Shown: positions 6,427 to 12,874 of the stretch, in pieces
How the letters are laid out: each line of letters begins with the position of its first letter
Numbering within the stretch: the first letter of the stretch is position 1
Notes under the pieces: model-generated
Told to the model about the DNA's origin: nothing
Databases searched by the model: none
Seen by the model: only the letters and a program-made list of their open reading frames with translations
Made by a program: the position numbers and the translations under genes
Assembly (NCBI GenBank): GCA_037130755.1
Contig: JBAXSI010000057.1
Location: 1-16,220 of the forward strand
Length of the DNA: 16,220 nt
Origin: UBA10649 sp037130755
Lineage (GTDB): Bacteria > Actinomycetota > Actinomycetes > S36-B12
Reading direction: 5' to 3'

Positions 6427-8607
6427 TCAGGCCAGATCGAACCGATCCAGCATCATGACCTTGTTCCAGACACTCACGAAGTCGCGCACGAACTTCTCCT
6501 GCGCGTCAGCGCTGGCGTAGACCTCCGCGAGCGAGCGCAGCACCGAGTTCGAGCCGAAGGCCAGATCGACCCGGCTCGCGGTCCACGTGGCCTCGCCCGT
6601 CTTGCGGTTGCTGCCCTGGAAGACCTCCTCGTCTTCGTCGATCGGACTCCACGTCGTGCCCATGTCGAGCAGGTTGATGAAGAAGTCGGTGGTCAATGCC
6701 TCCGGCCGTTCGGTGAGGACCCCAAGGGCCGTGTGGCCCGCGTTCGCGTTGAGGGCCCGCATCCCGCCCACCAGCACCGTCATCTCGGGGGCGGACAAGG
6801 TGAGCAGAGCAGCTCGCTCGACCAGCAGTTGCTCCGCCCGCGTCGGGTGTCCCTTGGCCAGGTAGTTGCGGAACCCGTCGAACGTGGGCTCAAGCACGGC
6901 AAAGGACTCCGCGTCGGTCTGCTCCTGTGAGGCATCCGTGCGCCCCGGCGTGAAGGGCACCTGCACGTCGGCGCCGGCGGCCTGAGCGGCCTTCTCGACG
7001 GCAGCGCAGCCCCCGAGCACGATCAGGTCGGCAAGGGAGATGCTCTTCCCGCCGGACTGGTCGGCGTTGAACTCCGCCTGGATGCCCTCCAAAGTGCCCA
7101 GTACCGTAGCCAACTCAGCTGGACCGTTGACCTCCCATGCCTTCTGCGGCTCCAGCCGGATGCGGGCTCCGTTGGCGCCGCCTCGCTTGTCTGTGCCGCG
7201 GAACGTGGCCGCCGACGCCCAGGCGGTCGAGACCAGCTGGGAGACCGTCAGTCCCGAGGCCAGCAGCTTGTCCTTCAGTTGGGCGATGTCCTGCGCGTCG
7301 ACGAGCGCGTGATCGACAACGGGGACAGGGTCCTGCCAGATGAGCTCTTCCGCCGGGACCTCTGGGCCGAGGTAGCGCGACTTCGGGCCCATGTCGCGGT
7401 GCAGCAACTTGAACCAGGCCCGCGCGAACGCGGCGGCGAACTCTTCAGGATCGGCGAGGTAGCGACGGGAGATCGGCTCGTAGATCGGATCCACTCGCAA
7501 CGCCAGGTCCGCGGTCGTCATGACCGGGGCATGCCGCTTCGAGGGATTGTGCGCATCGGGGACGGACTCTGCTGCGGCGCCGTCCTTCGGGATCCACTGC
7601 TGGGCACCCGCGGGGCTCTTGGTCAACTCCCACTCGTACGCGAACAGGGTCTCGAGGTAGCTGTTGTCCCAGGTGATGGGCGTGGCAGTCCAGGCGCCCT
7701 CCAGTCCGCTGCTGATCGTGTACTCACCTGAGCCCGTGCCGAAGGTGCTCTTCCAGCCCAAGCCCATCTGCTGAATGGGCGCCGCCTCGGGCTCTGGGCC
7801 GACGTACTCGTCCGGATCGCCCGCCCCATGCATCTTGCCGAAGGTGTGGCCGCCCGCAACGAGCGCCACGGTCTCCTCATCGTTCATGGCCATCCGGCTG
7901 AAGGTTTCGCGGATATCGCGCGCCGAAGCCATCGGATCGGGAGTGCCGTTCGGCCCCTGCGGGTTGACGTAGATCAAGCCCATCTGTACGGCGGCCAGGG
8001 GGTTCTCAAGGTCGCGGTCGCCGCTGTAACGCTTGTCCCCGAGCCACTCGGCCTCGGTACCCCAGTAGGTGTCGTCGGGCTCCCAGACGTCCGCGCGCCC
8101 GCCGCCGAAGCCGAAGGTGGCGAAGCCCATCGACTCCAGGGCGACGTTTCCGGTGAGGATGAGAAGGTCGGCCCAGGAGATCTTCTGGCCGTACTTCTGC
8201 TTGACCGGCCACAACAGCCTGCGCGCCTTGTCGAGGCTGACGTTGTCCGGCCAGCTGTTGAGCGGCGCGAAGCGCTGCATGCCAGTCCCGCCGCCGCCGC
8301 GCCCGTCGATCGTTCGGTACGTGCCCGCGGCGTGCCACGTCATGCGGATGAAGAAGGGGCCGTAGTGCCCATAGTCAGCCGGCCACCACTCCTGCGAGTC
8401 CGTCATCAGCGCGCGGAGGTCGGTCTTGACGGCGGCGAGGTCGAGGGTCGCGAACTCCGCGGCATAGTCGAAATCTGCGCCCATCGGGTCGGCTGCGGGC
8501 TGGTTCGGCTGGAGAACCCTGAGGTTCAACTGGTTCGGCCACCAGTCCCGGTTCTGCGTACCGCCCGTCTCCTGCCCATGCATCGGGCACTTGCTCTCGT
8601 CGTCCAT
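6427..8607 (-). CDS. katG: Catalase-peroxidase KatG
   Basis: A 726-aa bifunctional haem enzyme, usual full length, that dismutates hydrogen peroxide and has peroxidase activity. The distal haem pocket is RMTWHAAGTYR, with Arg88, Trp91 and His92. The proximal haem ligand is His254 in VAGGHTFGKMHGAG. The KatG-specific Met-Tyr-Trp cross-link residues are Trp91, Tyr213 (LIYVNPQGPNG) and Met239 (FSRMAMNDEET). ISRRYL carries the arginine that switches catalatic activity in this family. The C-terminal inactive peroxidase-like domain is complete. In mycobacteria the orthologue activates isoniazid. ATG 8607 is chosen over longer forms because AGGAGAGG lies 5 nt upstream and the protein then begins MDDESKCPMHG as in relatives. 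furA ends 31 bp upstream on the same strand, so the two should be cotranscribed and repressed by FurA. Confidence 0.98.
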   Translation of the reverse strand: MDDESKCPMHGQETGGTQNRDWWPNQLNLRVLQPNQPAADPMGADFDYAAEFATLDLAAVKTDLRALMTDSQEWWPADYGHYGPFFIRMTWHAAGTYRTIDGRGGGGTGMQRFAPLNSWPDNVSLDKARRLLWPVKQKYGQKISWADLLILTGNVALESMGFATFGFGGGRADVWEPDDTYWGTEAEWLGDKRYSGDRDLENPLAAVQMGLIYVNPQGPNGTPDPMASARDIRETFSRMAMNDEETVALVAGGHTFGKMHGAGDPDEYVGPEPEAAPIQQMGLGWKSTFGTGSGEYTISSGLEGAWTATPITWDNSYLETLFAYEWELTKSPAGAQQWIPKDGAAAESVPDAHNPSKRHAPVMTTADLALRVDPIYEPISRRYLADPEEFAAAFARAWFKLLHRDMGPKSRYLGPEVPAEELIWQDPVPVVDHALVDAQDIAQLKDKLLASGLTVSQLVSTAWASAATFRGTDKRGGANGARIRLEPQKAWEVNGPAELATVLGTLEGIQAEFNADQSGGKSISLADLIVLGGCAAVEKAAQAAGADVQVPFTPGRTDASQEQTDAESFAVLEPTFDGFRNYLAKGHPTRAEQLLVERAALLTLSAPEMTVLVGGMRALNANAGHTALGVLTERPEALTTDFFINLLDMGTTWSPIDEDEEVFQGSNRKTGEATWTASRVDLAFGSNSVLRSLAEVYASADAQEKFVRDFVSVWNKVMMLDRFDLA

Positions 8608-8612
8608 CGTGA

Positions 8613-8620
8613 CCTCTCCT
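8613..8620 (-). promoter_or_regulatory. Purine-rich ribosome-binding site of katG
   Basis: On the minus strand AGGAGAGG lies in the 31-bp furA-katG gap, ending 5 nt before the ATG at 8607. It fixes the katG start. A polypurine stretch at this place stabilises processed katG mRNA in mycobacteria, so it may have the same second role here. Confidence 0.7.
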
Positions 8621-8638
8621 GTGGTTAGCGCCTGGAAG

Positions 8639-9091
8639 TCAGGCAAGGGAACTATTCGTGTCAAGCGAATCGTGAGCCTCCGCAAGGCAGTCGGGGCAGC
8701 GGCCCCAGTAGGCGACCTCAGCCTCGTCGATCTCGTAGCCCATGTCGTCCACTGCGGTTAGGCACGGTGCGGAGCCCACAGCGCAGTCGATATCGACGAC
8801 GCGACCGCAGCGGCGACAGATCAAGTGGTGGTGGTTGTCGCTGACCCGGTCCTCGAAGCGGGCCGGCGAGCCGACAGGCTGGATGCGTCGAAGCAGGCCA
8901 ACGTCAACGAGTACCGCGAGTGCGTCGTACACCGATTGCCGGGAGATGGCGCCGATCTCGGCCCGGGCGACATCGGTCACTAGGTCCGCGCTGCAGTGCG
9001 GGTGCGCCGACACCGCTCGCAGGACCGCCAATCGTTGTGCGGTGACCTGGACACCGTGCTGGCGCAGGAGGTCAGCCGGGTCTGCAGGCAC
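8639..9091 (-). CDS. furA: Fur-family metal-dependent repressor FurA
   Basis: A 150-aa DNA-binding repressor from GTG 9091, matching mycobacterial FurA length. The winged-helix part contains VTAQRLAVLRAV (16-27) and the recognition helix ISRQSVYDALAVL (49-61), followed by GLLRRIQPVGSPARFE. The dimerisation and metal domain begins with DNHHHLICRRC (85-95). Cysteines at 92, 95, 132 and 135 form two CxxC pairs; Cys103 and Cys110 lie between them. FurA proteins repress their own operon with katG and release it when the metal site is oxidised or metal is lost. An in-frame TTG at 9127 has AGGGAG 8 nt upstream, but that TTG is part of a near-consensus -35 (TTGACC), and TACAGT ends 6 nt before GTG 9091, so the shorter, leaderless form is preferred. 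Confidence 0.93.
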   Translation of the reverse strand: MPADPADLLRQHGVQVTAQRLAVLRAVSAHPHCSADLVTDVARAEIGAISRQSVYDALAVLVDVGLLRRIQPVGSPARFEDRVSDNHHHLICRRCGRVVDIDCAVGSAPCLTAVDDMGYEIDEAEVAYWGRCPDCLAEAHDSLDTNSSLA

Positions 9092-9097
9092 GTACCG

Positions 9098-9127
9098 ACT
9101 GTAGTGGGCGATTTTGGACTGGGTCAA
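9098..9127 (-). promoter_or_regulatory. furA-katG operon promoter, leaderless
   Basis: On the minus strand TTGACC (9122-9127) is followed after 18 bp by TACAGT (9098-9103), which ends 6 nt before GTG 9091. The -35 matches TTGACA at five of six bases. The local AT-rich run ATTGTTTGACC overlaps the -35 and is a plausible FurA operator, though I see no clean Fur-box dyad. AGTCCA is directly repeated on both sides of the -35. Confidence 0.7.
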
Positions 9128-9496
9128 ACAATGGACTCCCTGTAAGACACCCCGCTCCGCTCACCAACTCCTCCGGTGAAGTCGACACCCCGCGCTCGTC
9201 TGAGTTCTGGACTCACAGGATCGCGCCACCGATCTCACGGCCTTCTCCCAGGCGCACCGGACACAGCCGTGATCGAACACGCGCAGTTCGTAGCCCCCAG
9301 TTTCCCCGCCTCTTCTGCCGAGGGCCTAAGCCCCAGCCGGTAAACGGCACAGCCCGGCATCGTTAAGCCGGGGTAAGGGGCAGTCGTACGACTCCCCCTC
9401 AAATTGGTTGCGACACAAGCACTATGGCGACTACGACCAACCCTGGGCGATGGTTGCGATGCCCGGACAGACCGGGCCCGACCGAGAGGAAACACC
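9128..9496. other. Structured intergenic region between furA and the peptide gene
   Basis: No convincing coding sequence lies here. GACACCCCGC is directly repeated at 9146-9155 and 9184-9193. CCCGGC/GCCGGG (9353-9358 with 9367-9372) forms a small hairpin. The perfect 12-bp palindrome AGTCGTACGACT (9382-9393) is flanked by GGGG and CCCC. TGGTTGCGA is directly repeated at 9405-9413 and 9451-9459, with CCAACC between, so two alternative pairings are possible. GCCCGG/CCGGGC (9461-9466 with 9472-9477) folds just before the ribosome-binding site. I could not match the region to a known riboswitch, and no clear plus-strand promoter stands out. Confidence 0.5.
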
Positions 9497-9670
9497 ATGA
9501 CGCTGTCCCGTACCACCCGCGTAGTTGCCGCCACCCTCGTTGCCGTCGGCCTGGCCGCGGCCACCCCGTCGATCGCCTTCGCCAAGAATGGCGCCGACAA
9601 CCCGGCCGGCCACAACGTCAACGACGTCCGCGGCGGCCACGGCGCCGACAACGGCCCCGGCCACAAGTAG
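9497..9670 (+). CDS. Small secreted peptide with GADNxxGH repeats
   Basis: A 57-aa precursor. Residues 1-29 are a good Sec signal peptide: MTLSRTTRVV, a hydrophobic core, then a predicted cleavage after AFA. The mature part is 28 residues (30-57), starts KNG and contains GADNPAGH and GADNGPGH, two copies of GADNxxGH. It holds seven Gly, five Asn, three Asp and three His, and no Cys or aromatic residue. The ATG is supported by GAGAGGA at 6-nt spacing. I recall similar short GADDPAGH-type secreted peptides in other actinobacteria but know no function; weak metal binding by the His/Asp/Asn residues is only a guess. The signal peptide and ribosome-binding site argue that this is a real gene despite its size. 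Confidence 0.8.
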   Translation: MTLSRTTRVVAATLVAVGLAAATPSIAFAKNGADNPAGHNVNDVRGGHGADNGPGHK

Positions 9671-9688
9671 TCCGAACAGCTTTCCCCG

Positions 9689-9740
9689 CACGAACACCCT
9701 GCACCAACACCCCGCACCAACACCCCGCACCAACACCCCG
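9689..9740. repeat. 13-bp tandem repeat, four copies
   Basis: Four head-to-tail copies of CACCAACACCCCG. The last three (9702-9714, 9715-9727, 9728-9740) are identical; the first (9689-9701) has two mismatches. The array is 52 bp and lies just after the peptide gene, directly beside the long inverted repeat. The 13-bp period does not keep a reading frame, so it is not a coding repeat; copy number is likely to vary between strains. Confidence 0.92.
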
Positions 9741-9741
9741 C

Positions 9742-9799
9742 CGAGTGGGCAGTTGTGGCTGGTTTCCGCCAAGGAATCCCAGCCACAACTGCCCACTCG
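9742..9799. repeat. Perfect 21-bp inverted repeat (large hairpin)
   Basis: Arms at 9742-9762 and 9779-9799 are perfectly complementary over 21 bp, sharing the core GAGTGGGCAGTTGTGGCTG. The 16-nt loop can extend the stem with TTCC/GGAA. It sits between two convergent stop codons (9670 and 9828), so it may terminate both transcripts, but there is no T-tract on either side. The same core occurs once more at 11653-11671, which points to a dispersed palindromic element of REP/REPIN kind rather than a simple terminator. Confidence 0.9.
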
Positions 9800-9827
9800 C
9801 GTCTAGGAGGCATCGGACGGTCGGGCG

Positions 9828-11552
9828 TCACTTCGTGGGACAGGACTCCGGACCGGCGGGAGTGACGACGAAGTCGAAGGTGTCCGTGCTCTCGGCGCGG
9901 GTGCGCTGCTTGCCGCGGGCATAGCCGGTGGCGGTGCCGCTCGTCTTGATCCTCATCTTGAACTTGCTGTTCCACGCGGTCAGCTTCGAGACAGCCGGGC
10001 CATCGAAGCGCACCCCTCCAGGGAGGCCGACCGCCTTGAGCTCGCCCCTGTCGGTGCCGGTGGTCTTGGTCGAGTTTCCGGTGTCCTGCGGATCCAGCTC
10101 GACGGGGTAGGTGAACTTGATGACACCGCCGCCCTTCAGCTGCGGGATCCCCTCGAGCGTGTAGGTGATCACCCACGGGCCGGCCGCGCTACCGCAGCTC
10201 TTGCCGAAGAAGCTGTACGGACCCTGCGGCCCGCCGATGGTCCAGCCGCGCTGCACGACGGTGTCGAACGGCACCTCCGCCTTGCCCACGCCGCGAAGGG
10301 AGCGAGCCTCCAGCGACACCGTCGCACGCTCGTCCTCCTTGTCGGGTGCCACGTAAGCGAACGTGGCGTCGGCAGGCACCGGACTGCCAGCGGGGTTAAG
10401 CGAGGAGCCGCCGTTCAACTTCCCGGTGACCGTCCCGCCGGTCGGCTTGCCATCGACCTTGCTGCGCGGCTGCGCGGAGATCGACACAGCCGTGGACGGC
10501 TTCAGGCCCTTTGTCTTCGCCGGGTTCGTCGGCGTGTTCAGGGTTACGCAGCGACCCGACTCGATGCTCTTCCTAATCGCATCAATGAGGTTCTGGACGA
10601 CCATCAGCTCCGTCATCTGCCCCAGGTTCGCCCACTGCTGGCCGTCCACTGCAGTGCCAGGCGCCGCGTTGGCGCCACGCGTGGCAGCAGTGATCTCTCC
10701 ACCGACCGTCGTGGTGGTGGACGTCACGTCCGCGACCTGGCCACGCGCACCGGATGACGCGCGTGTGTTGGAGGTCGTCTCGTAACCGACGATGGCCGCA
10801 CTTTCGTCGACGAGGCCTTGGAGGTCGATGGAGACGGTCGACGACGAATTGCCGCCACCGTTGTCACTCGCTCCGTTGGTTTCGAGCGACACCTTCGCCG
10901 TGAAACGTCCGCCGACATCGGGGCACGGATTGATGTCACCCTTGAGGCGCAGGCTGCCCGCGAGCCCCTTCTCCTTCGACGTCATCGTCCAGTCGATCGT
11001 CGCATTGCCGGACGTGCCGCCGACCGTCAACTCGCTGGTCCCACTGGTGGATGAGTCTTTCGTCGTATTCGATGCCGCCGGCGCTCCAGCCTTCATTCCG
11101 TCCGTCGCGTTGAGCGCGGCGGAGACGGCAATCCCTGATATCACCCAACCGGCGAATGTCATGCCACCGAAACCGCCGTCAGCAGCACGGACCGGCCCTG
11201 CGCCGAACTTGCCGAAGTTGGGGTCGCCCGCGTAAGCCCGTGCCTGTGTGATCAGTGCGGCGGTCATGGCGTTGTAGGCCGCGGCGTCGGACTTGGGCAG
11301 CAGAGCGAGTTCGGCAGCGCTGCTCGTCGCGGCCAGCTGGGACTCCTGGTCGGCGGGCGGGAGCGCGGCGAAAGCCGCGGCCTGAGCGGCCACTTCGTCG
11401 AGGGGCGCCGCGCTCGTGGCCACGGAGTTGTTCGATGACGGCGCGGTTGTTGCGCTTGATGGGCCGCTGGACGCCCCCGACGAGCAACCGGCCAGGAGGA
11501 CCGCTCCGGCCGCCACCCCGATGATGCCGATGCGAATGCCCTGCTGCCCCAT
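9828..11552 (-). CDS. Large lipoprotein of unknown function
   Basis: A 574-aa protein that I do not recognise. The N terminus is a lipoprotein signal peptide with lipobox LAGC (lipidated Cys23), followed by a Ser/Thr/Ala-rich linker to about residue 50, so it should be anchored on the outer face of the membrane. Early parts are alanine-rich and helical. From about residue 170 it becomes Ser/Thr/Gly-rich with many beta-prone segments (for example SSSTVSIDLQGLVD, VADVTSTTTTVGGEIT), like an exported beta-rich structure. Cysteines beyond the lipid site are few: in NPCPDVG, GRCVTL, KSCGS and near the C terminus in ESCPTK. ATG 11552 is fixed by GAGAGGA at 5-nt spacing. The gene is flanked on both sides by copies of the same palindromic repeat core. 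Confidence 0.85.
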   Translation of the reverse strand: MGQQGIRIGIIGVAAGAVLLAGCSSGASSGPSSATTAPSSNNSVATSAAPLDEVAAQAAAFAALPPADQESQLAATSSAAELALLPKSDAAAYNAMTAALITQARAYAGDPNFGKFGAGPVRAADGGFGGMTFAGWVISGIAVSAALNATDGMKAGAPAASNTTKDSSTSGTSELTVGGTSGNATIDWTMTSKEKGLAGSLRLKGDINPCPDVGGRFTAKVSLETNGASDNGGGNSSSTVSIDLQGLVDESAAIVGYETTSNTRASSGARGQVADVTSTTTTVGGEITAATRGANAAPGTAVDGQQWANLGQMTELMVVQNLIDAIRKSIESGRCVTLNTPTNPAKTKGLKPSTAVSISAQPRSKVDGKPTGGTVTGKLNGGSSLNPAGSPVPADATFAYVAPDKEDERATVSLEARSLRGVGKAEVPFDTVVQRGWTIGGPQGPYSFFGKSCGSAAGPWVITYTLEGIPQLKGGGVIKFTYPVELDPQDTGNSTKTTGTDRGELKAVGLPGGVRFDGPAVSKLTAWNSKFKMRIKTSGTATGYARGKQRTRAESTDTFDFVVTPAGPESCPTK

Positions 11553-11680
11553 GCCGGTCCTCTCATGAATTCTGCGACGACCTCCCGGTGTGGGCGCAGT
11601 CATCCTTGCCCACCACCCCCAAGGCGACGACATCGGCCGCTGCCACCACGCTGAGTGGGCAGTTGTAGCTGACGTCGGGG
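11553..11680. other. Gap between holB and the lipoprotein gene, with third repeat copy
   Basis: A 128-bp gap. The repeat core GAGTGGGCAGTTGTAGCTG lies at 11653-11671, one base different from the arms at 9742-9799, and begins 10 bp past the holB stop on the minus strand. GTGGGC/GCCCAC (11590-11595 with 11608-11613) forms a short hairpin nearer the lipoprotein gene. No clear -10/-35 pair was found, though the lipoprotein promoter must lie here unless transcription reads through from holB. Confidence 0.6.
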
Positions 11681-12874
11681 CTAGATGACGGCGGTGCGGA
11701 TCCAGGGGTCCTTGAGCTCCACCATCAACGACTCCAACGCCAGTTGCGGCGCCACACTCGCCTCAATCTGCAGGCGCGTGTAGGCGAGGGCCTGCAGTCG
11801 GCGGCCGGTGTCGTTGGCCGTGGATCGCGATGCCAACTGGGCCAGCTGCGGTCGCATCTCCTCGTTGATCAGGGTGACGTCGCTGTCGAACTGGATGGCG
11901 AGCACATCGCGGTACAGGCCCATCAGGTCCAGGAGCGCTCGATCGACCTGATCACGAATGGTCCGCGTCCGGCGCGTCTTCTGCTTCTTAACCAGTTCCT
12001 TCGTGGCTGCCGCGGAGAGCCGCTTGATGTTGCTGCGCATCGCTCCCTCGCCTGCACCGAACTGCGCACCGAGGTTGGCGTTCTCGGCATCGTCGATCGG
12101 ATCGGTGATGGCCTTCGCGTCCTCCTCCGCGGCACCGAGCAGGCTCGCCGCATTGGTGAAGCACGCGGGCACGTCGTAGAGATGAAACGGGATGCGCATG
12201 ACCTCCTGCCGCCGCAGCCGCGCATGCTCGTCCCTCGCGAGCGCCCGCGCGCGACCGATATGACCCTGCGACGTGCGCGCCGCGAAGGATGCCATCGCGA
12301 CGTCGACGCCATAGTTGTCGATGAGCAACTGCGCCACGTCGGCCGTCGACGGTGTGCGCAACGGGACGTGCCGCGTCCGCGACTGGATCGTCGGAAGGAC
12401 GTCCTCAACGCTCGGTGCGCACAGCACCCACACCGTGTGCGGGGGCGGCTCCTCCAGCGACTTCAGCAGCACGTTCACAGCGGTGTCGGTCAGCCGGTCG
12501 GCGTCCTCCATGACGATGACATGCCAGTGACTCTTGATCGGTGACATCTCCGACTTGAGCACCAGGTCGCGCGCATCATCGGTCTTGTAGCTCAGCGTGT
12601 CAGTGGAGACGACGTTGACGTCCGGATGTCCACCGAGAGGTGCCGTGCGGCACGCCTCACACACTCCGCAGCCATCCTCCGGGCACACCAGGGCGGCAGC
12701 GAACGACGTTGCGGCGGTTGACCTGCCGGAGCCGGGCGGGCCGGTGATCAACCACGCGTGCGTCATCGCAGGGCCGTGCTCGCCCATGACGATCTTCCCC
12801 GCATCCGCTACCGCGTGCGACAGCTCGTCCACGACGTGCTGCTGGCCCACCAGCCGGTCCCAGATGCCGTTCAT
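11681..12874 (-). CDS. holB: DNA polymerase III clamp-loader subunit delta'
   Basis: A 397-aa AAA+ protein of the clamp loader that places the beta sliding clamp on primed DNA. The P-loop reads GPPGSGRST (45-53): the Walker-A lysine is replaced by Arg51, as I recall for actinobacterial relatives, consistent with delta' being a non-hydrolysing stator. A zinc module is formed by Cys64, Cys69, Cys72 and Cys75 (CPEDGCGVCEAC). The Walker-B-like segment is VIVMEDADRL, followed by LLKSLEEPP and, in place of the usual SRC sensor motif, QSRTRH. The C-terminal third is the helical collar region. The start codon overlaps the tmk stop in ATGA (12871-12874), so translation is probably coupled. It is the last gene of the topA-tmk-holB operon. 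Confidence 0.95.
   Translation of the reverse strand: MNGIWDRLVGQQHVVDELSHAVADAGKIVMGEHGPAMTHAWLITGPPGSGRSTAATSFAAALVCPEDGCGVCEACRTAPLGGHPDVNVVSTDTLSYKTDDARDLVLKSEMSPIKSHWHVIVMEDADRLTDTAVNVLLKSLEEPPPHTVWVLCAPSVEDVLPTIQSRTRHVPLRTPSTADVAQLLIDNYGVDVAMASFAARTSQGHIGRARALARDEHARLRRQEVMRIPFHLYDVPACFTNAASLLGAAEEDAKAITDPIDDAENANLGAQFGAGEGAMRSNIKRLSAAATKELVKKQKTRRTRTIRDQVDRALLDLMGLYRDVLAIQFDSDVTLINEEMRPQLAQLASRSTANDTGRRLQALAYTRLQIEASVAPQLALESLMVELKDPWIRTAVI

Noticed and set aside
8608..8685. N-terminal extension of katG to position 8685
   Set aside because: It overlaps the end of furA, does not resemble KatG N termini, and the strong ribosome-binding site supports ATG 8607.
9240..9496. Known riboswitch (c-di-AMP, cobalamin or similar)
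   Set aside because: I looked for their conserved cores and found none that match; only generic hairpins are present.
9689..9740. CRISPR array
   Set aside because: The 13-bp units are directly adjacent with no spacers, and no cas gene is present.
9235..10176. 313-codon minus-strand frame across the peptide gene and repeats
   Set aside because: It reads through the tandem array and hairpin, overlaps two better-supported genes, and its product has no domain-like pattern.
11553..11633. N-terminal extension of the lipoprotein to position 11633
   Set aside because: It would put a charged stretch before the signal peptide; ATG 11552 has a proper ribosome-binding site and begins a normal lipoprotein signal.
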